Below are positions 61,864-64,000 of a stretch of 64,000 nt of DNA, piece after piece. The notes under the pieces were generated by a model, which worked only from the letters and a program-made list of their open reading frames with translations, searched no databases and was not told where the DNA came from. The stretch is from Ustilago trichophora. Lineage: Eukaryota; Basidiomycota; Ustilaginomycetes; Ustilaginales; Ustilaginaceae. The stretch covers positions 1 through 64,000 of the forward strand of contig OOIN01000048.1 of NCBI GenBank assembly GCA_900323505.1, read 5' to 3'. A program made the position numbers and the translations under genes. How positions within the stretch are numbered: the stretch's first letter is position 1; every line of letters starts with the position of its first letter.

Positions 61864-64000
61864 ATGAGAACGATCCATCGCATTCCCTCTTCCATCCGTG
61901 TCCGCAGAACCGACACGGAGCAGTCCACAAACAGCTTTTACTCTTCGGCCGATACCTACGCTACTCGTCTTGGTGACGCCGACACACAACCACACGGTAT
62001 CTCTGCAGACAGCCCCTACAGTCAAACGCCCACACAAGGAGGTCCATCATCCAACAACGACTACTTCACCCTTCGCGGATGGCGCAGAGGCTCGACGTCG
62101 GCGAATGGCGGTGATACCCGGACCGATCGCAGAGATCGCGCTACTCCGAGCAACGAGGTGCATTGGCAAGGCTCCCAAAACACTCATAGACAAGCTCGCG
62201 GTACTCAACAAGACCAAGATGACGACGACGAGACTCTGCGTCTTGAAATGCAAGCAGCAAGACGTGCCATACACGACCAAGAACACCGAGAGCAGCGCGA
62301 GCGACGCGGCAAGAACATTCGCAATCCACCAGGTGACTATCCTCCCATCCGCTTGAGTGACGAGTCCCTGCATCCACCAGTACCTTCGAGATCAACGAGC
62401 CGCAAACCAGGTGCTGTTGAAGGTCTCGCCATGCGTCACCATCGCCTTCATAAGGAAGAACGTCGACAGAAGCGCAAGGAACAACGCAATTCCGTGTCTA
62501 CCACTTCATCACAATCATCGACCTCACATCCTGTGGGCGAAACTGCCTCTGACGATAGCACAGCACGTAGCGGAAGCCAAGGCGCGCCACTACACCCTCC
62601 AAACAATCGCAACCTATCCGATGTGCAGGAGGAGGGTCGGGCCAGCCAAGTCAACACACCTCGACCAGTGCAAGCAGATCAAGCCAACTTTTCAAATTCG
62701 CATACTCACTCCGACGACCAGAGACCTCCTCGTCCACGACGCAATACTGTAGCAGAAGACGGGCTAATGGCGACGTCTCGCAGACTGTACGATACTTTGT
62801 TGCGGCGTCGATCTGACAGGGACATTACAACCAACGATCCAGAACAGCAATCTGCCTTGATGCGTTCCTCGCGTGGACAAGGCAGTGACTCTGACGAGAA
62901 TCTCTCCTCCTCTGGCAGCAGCGGTATGCACGAGGATGAAGTCGTCGATTATCTCGATGTTGTCGATCCAGAAGTAGCCACCGTGACAGCGCTCCAAAAC
63001 GTCGGCAACTCCATCTTCTTCCCTCCCATCCCTTATCTGTACAATCGCAGACCCACCATCAGTCTGCCATCTGCAGCCGCTCGAAGAGCTCCTTCTACTC
63101 CCAGCAGCACGCCATTGCACGAAGCGAGGGCCGATGATATCGAGATGGGTCTCCGGACGGGCTCAAGACAAGGTGCCGAAGATCAAGGCACCGATGGCGA
63201 CAGTATTAGGCGCACTGGCTTCAGCAGCATGCGTCGCGTCGCTTCGCTCGTACCCGGTCGCAAGAAGAAGCAGGTGCCACCAACCACCGAAGAAGAGCGT
63301 CGCAAGCACATCCAGGAGTGGGCAGAGATGGACGAGGAAGAGCGCAACGAACTCGACGAGCATGTTCACTTGCTGCTCACCAAGAAGGCCAAGTTCAAGC
63401 GAGCGGCAAGAGGCTTCTGGAGATACGTCAAGACGCCGCATGGCTTCATCATTACGACTTACGCCTTCCTGATTACGTTCTGGGGTACAGCCATCTGCCT
63501 CTTCCTGCTCAGGTGGATCAACGTCAACAATCCAGCTAGACAGAGATACTGGATCGAAATTTGTGATCAGATTCTCTGTGCTCTTTTTGCCGCAGTCGGT
63601 CTTGGCTTTGCACCCTTCCGAGCTGTGGATACCTATAGGATGGTGCAGATCGCCCACTACCACTTTTTGACGTACAAGCGAAGGAGGCAGATGCATCTGC
63701 CAGAGCTCAAGGATAAGAACGAGCTGCCGCGTGCTGCGCCTCGTCTCAACGTGTCGCAGATGACCAATACCATGATGATCAAGACTGGGCTTAGGAAAAG
63801 CCCTGATGCAGCGACGGACGGCGAGAATGATGCTGATGCACAAGGGGCCGTCACGTCAGGAGACAACTACAACACGGATACCGGTCACCAGGGACACGCC
63901 GCTGCTACGACTGCTGGCAGCTCCAACTCGTCCTGGGAGGTTCTCGATGCCGTTCAGTCCCGGCAGAGCGCATGCGAAGTAGAAGAGCTGAAAGAGAAGC
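61864..64000 (+). CDS. DUF2985-type integral membrane protein (3' truncated by window edge)
   Basis: ATG 61864 opens a frame that runs without a stop to the right edge, 712 codons so far. The first 500 residues are hydrophilic and disordered, rich in Arg, Ser, Asp and Gln, with basic patches (EERRQKRKEQR) and an acidic part (MHEDEVVDYLDVVDPEVATV). Then comes a short helical, charged segment (RRKHIQEWAEMDEEERNELD) and two membrane segments: TPHGFIITTYAFLITFWGTA (about residues 520-546) and QILCALFAAVGLGFAPFRAV (about 569-588), with WIEICDQILCALF and AVDTYRMVQIAHY around them. This arrangement, with the 'W-I-E-I-x-x-Q-I-L' helix, matches fungal DUF2985 membrane proteins of unknown function. The family assignment is from recalled pattern, so moderate. 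The end of the protein is outside the window. Confidence 0.75.
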   Translation, partial: MRTIHRIPSSIRVRRTDTEQSTNSFYSSADTYATRLGDADTQPHGISADSPYSQTPTQGGPSSNNDYFTLRGWRRGSTSANGGDTRTDRRDRATPSNEVHWQGSQNTHRQARGTQQDQDDDDETLRLEMQAARRAIHDQEHREQRERRGKNIRNPPGDYPPIRLSDESLHPPVPSRSTSRKPGAVEGLAMRHHRLHKEERRQKRKEQRNSVSTTSSQSSTSHPVGETASDDSTARSGSQGAPLHPPNNRNLSDVQEEGRASQVNTPRPVQADQANFSNSHTHSDDQRPPRPRRNTVAEDGLMATSRRLYDTLLRRRSDRDITTNDPEQQSALMRSSRGQGSDSDENLSSSGSSGMHEDEVVDYLDVVDPEVATVTALQNVGNSIFFPPIPYLYNRRPTISLPSAAARRAPSTPSSTPLHEARADDIEMGLRTGSRQGAEDQGTDGDSIRRTGFSSMRRVASLVPGRKKKQVPPTTEEERRKHIQEWAEMDEEERNELDEHVHLLLTKKAKFKRAARGFWRYVKTPHGFIITTYAFLITFWGTAICLFLLRWINVNNPARQRYWIEICDQILCALFAAVGLGFAPFRAVDTYRMVQIAHYHFLTYKRRRQMHLPELKDKNELPRAAPRLNVSQMTNTMMIKTGLRKSPDAATDGENDADAQGAVTSGDNYNTDTGHQGHAAATTAGSSNSSWEVLDAVQSRQSACEVEELKEK

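Overview
The window is nuclear DNA from a basidiomycete fungus, most likely a smut or a smut-related yeast (Ustilaginomycotina). This rests on dense core eukaryotic genes, few introns, several long disordered Ser/Pro/Gly/Gln-rich proteins, pyrimidine-rich leaders, and protein variants typical of that group. No species can be named from the sequence alone. I saw no transposon, virus, CRISPR array, secondary-metabolite cluster, tRNA or rRNA.

Layout. 0-11.8 kb: the 3' end of an unrecognised gene; mitochondrial methionyl-tRNA formyltransferase (frameshifted); an Erf2-type DHHC palmitoyltransferase (broken N-terminus); a BNA3-type kynurenine aminotransferase; an UNC-93-like membrane transporter; a PC-esterase-like type II membrane protein (frameshifted). 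11.8-24.6 kb: ribosomal protein uL6/RPL9, isopentenyl-diphosphate isomerase, eIF3 subunit k, a Whi3/Scw1-type two-RRM protein, LTO1. 24.6-36 kb: isovaleryl-CoA dehydrogenase, a 4E-T-like disordered protein with an eIF4E-binding motif, MGM101, LEO1. 36-47 kb: RPL37 and RPL30 head to head, a PPZ-type phosphatase, GTP cyclohydrolase II. 47-64 kb: importin alpha, a FAM192A/NIP30 protein, a bZIP factor, the Hsp90 co-chaperone AHA1, the 75-kDa complex I subunit, and a DUF2985-type membrane protein that runs off the right edge.

The genes do not form a dedicated cluster; this is ordinary housekeeping chromosome. Translation and mRNA control are well represented (RPL9, RPL37, RPL30, eIF3k, LTO1, the 4E-T-like protein, the Whi3-like protein), as are mitochondrial functions (FMT1, BNA3, IVD, MGM101, complex I).

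I found no convincing new multi-gene system. The observations most worth checking are: three genes with reading-frame breaks, all in the first 11 kb and two of them at A-runs; a cryptic in-frame intron in the 4E-T-like gene; long introns and probable start-abutting leader introns in the ribosomal protein genes; and several substitutions at normally conserved functional positions (LTO1 tail, AHA1 N-terminal motif, complex I Cys motif, GDS box of the esterase-like protein). Exon limits were set from splice consensus and protein continuity, not from transcripts.
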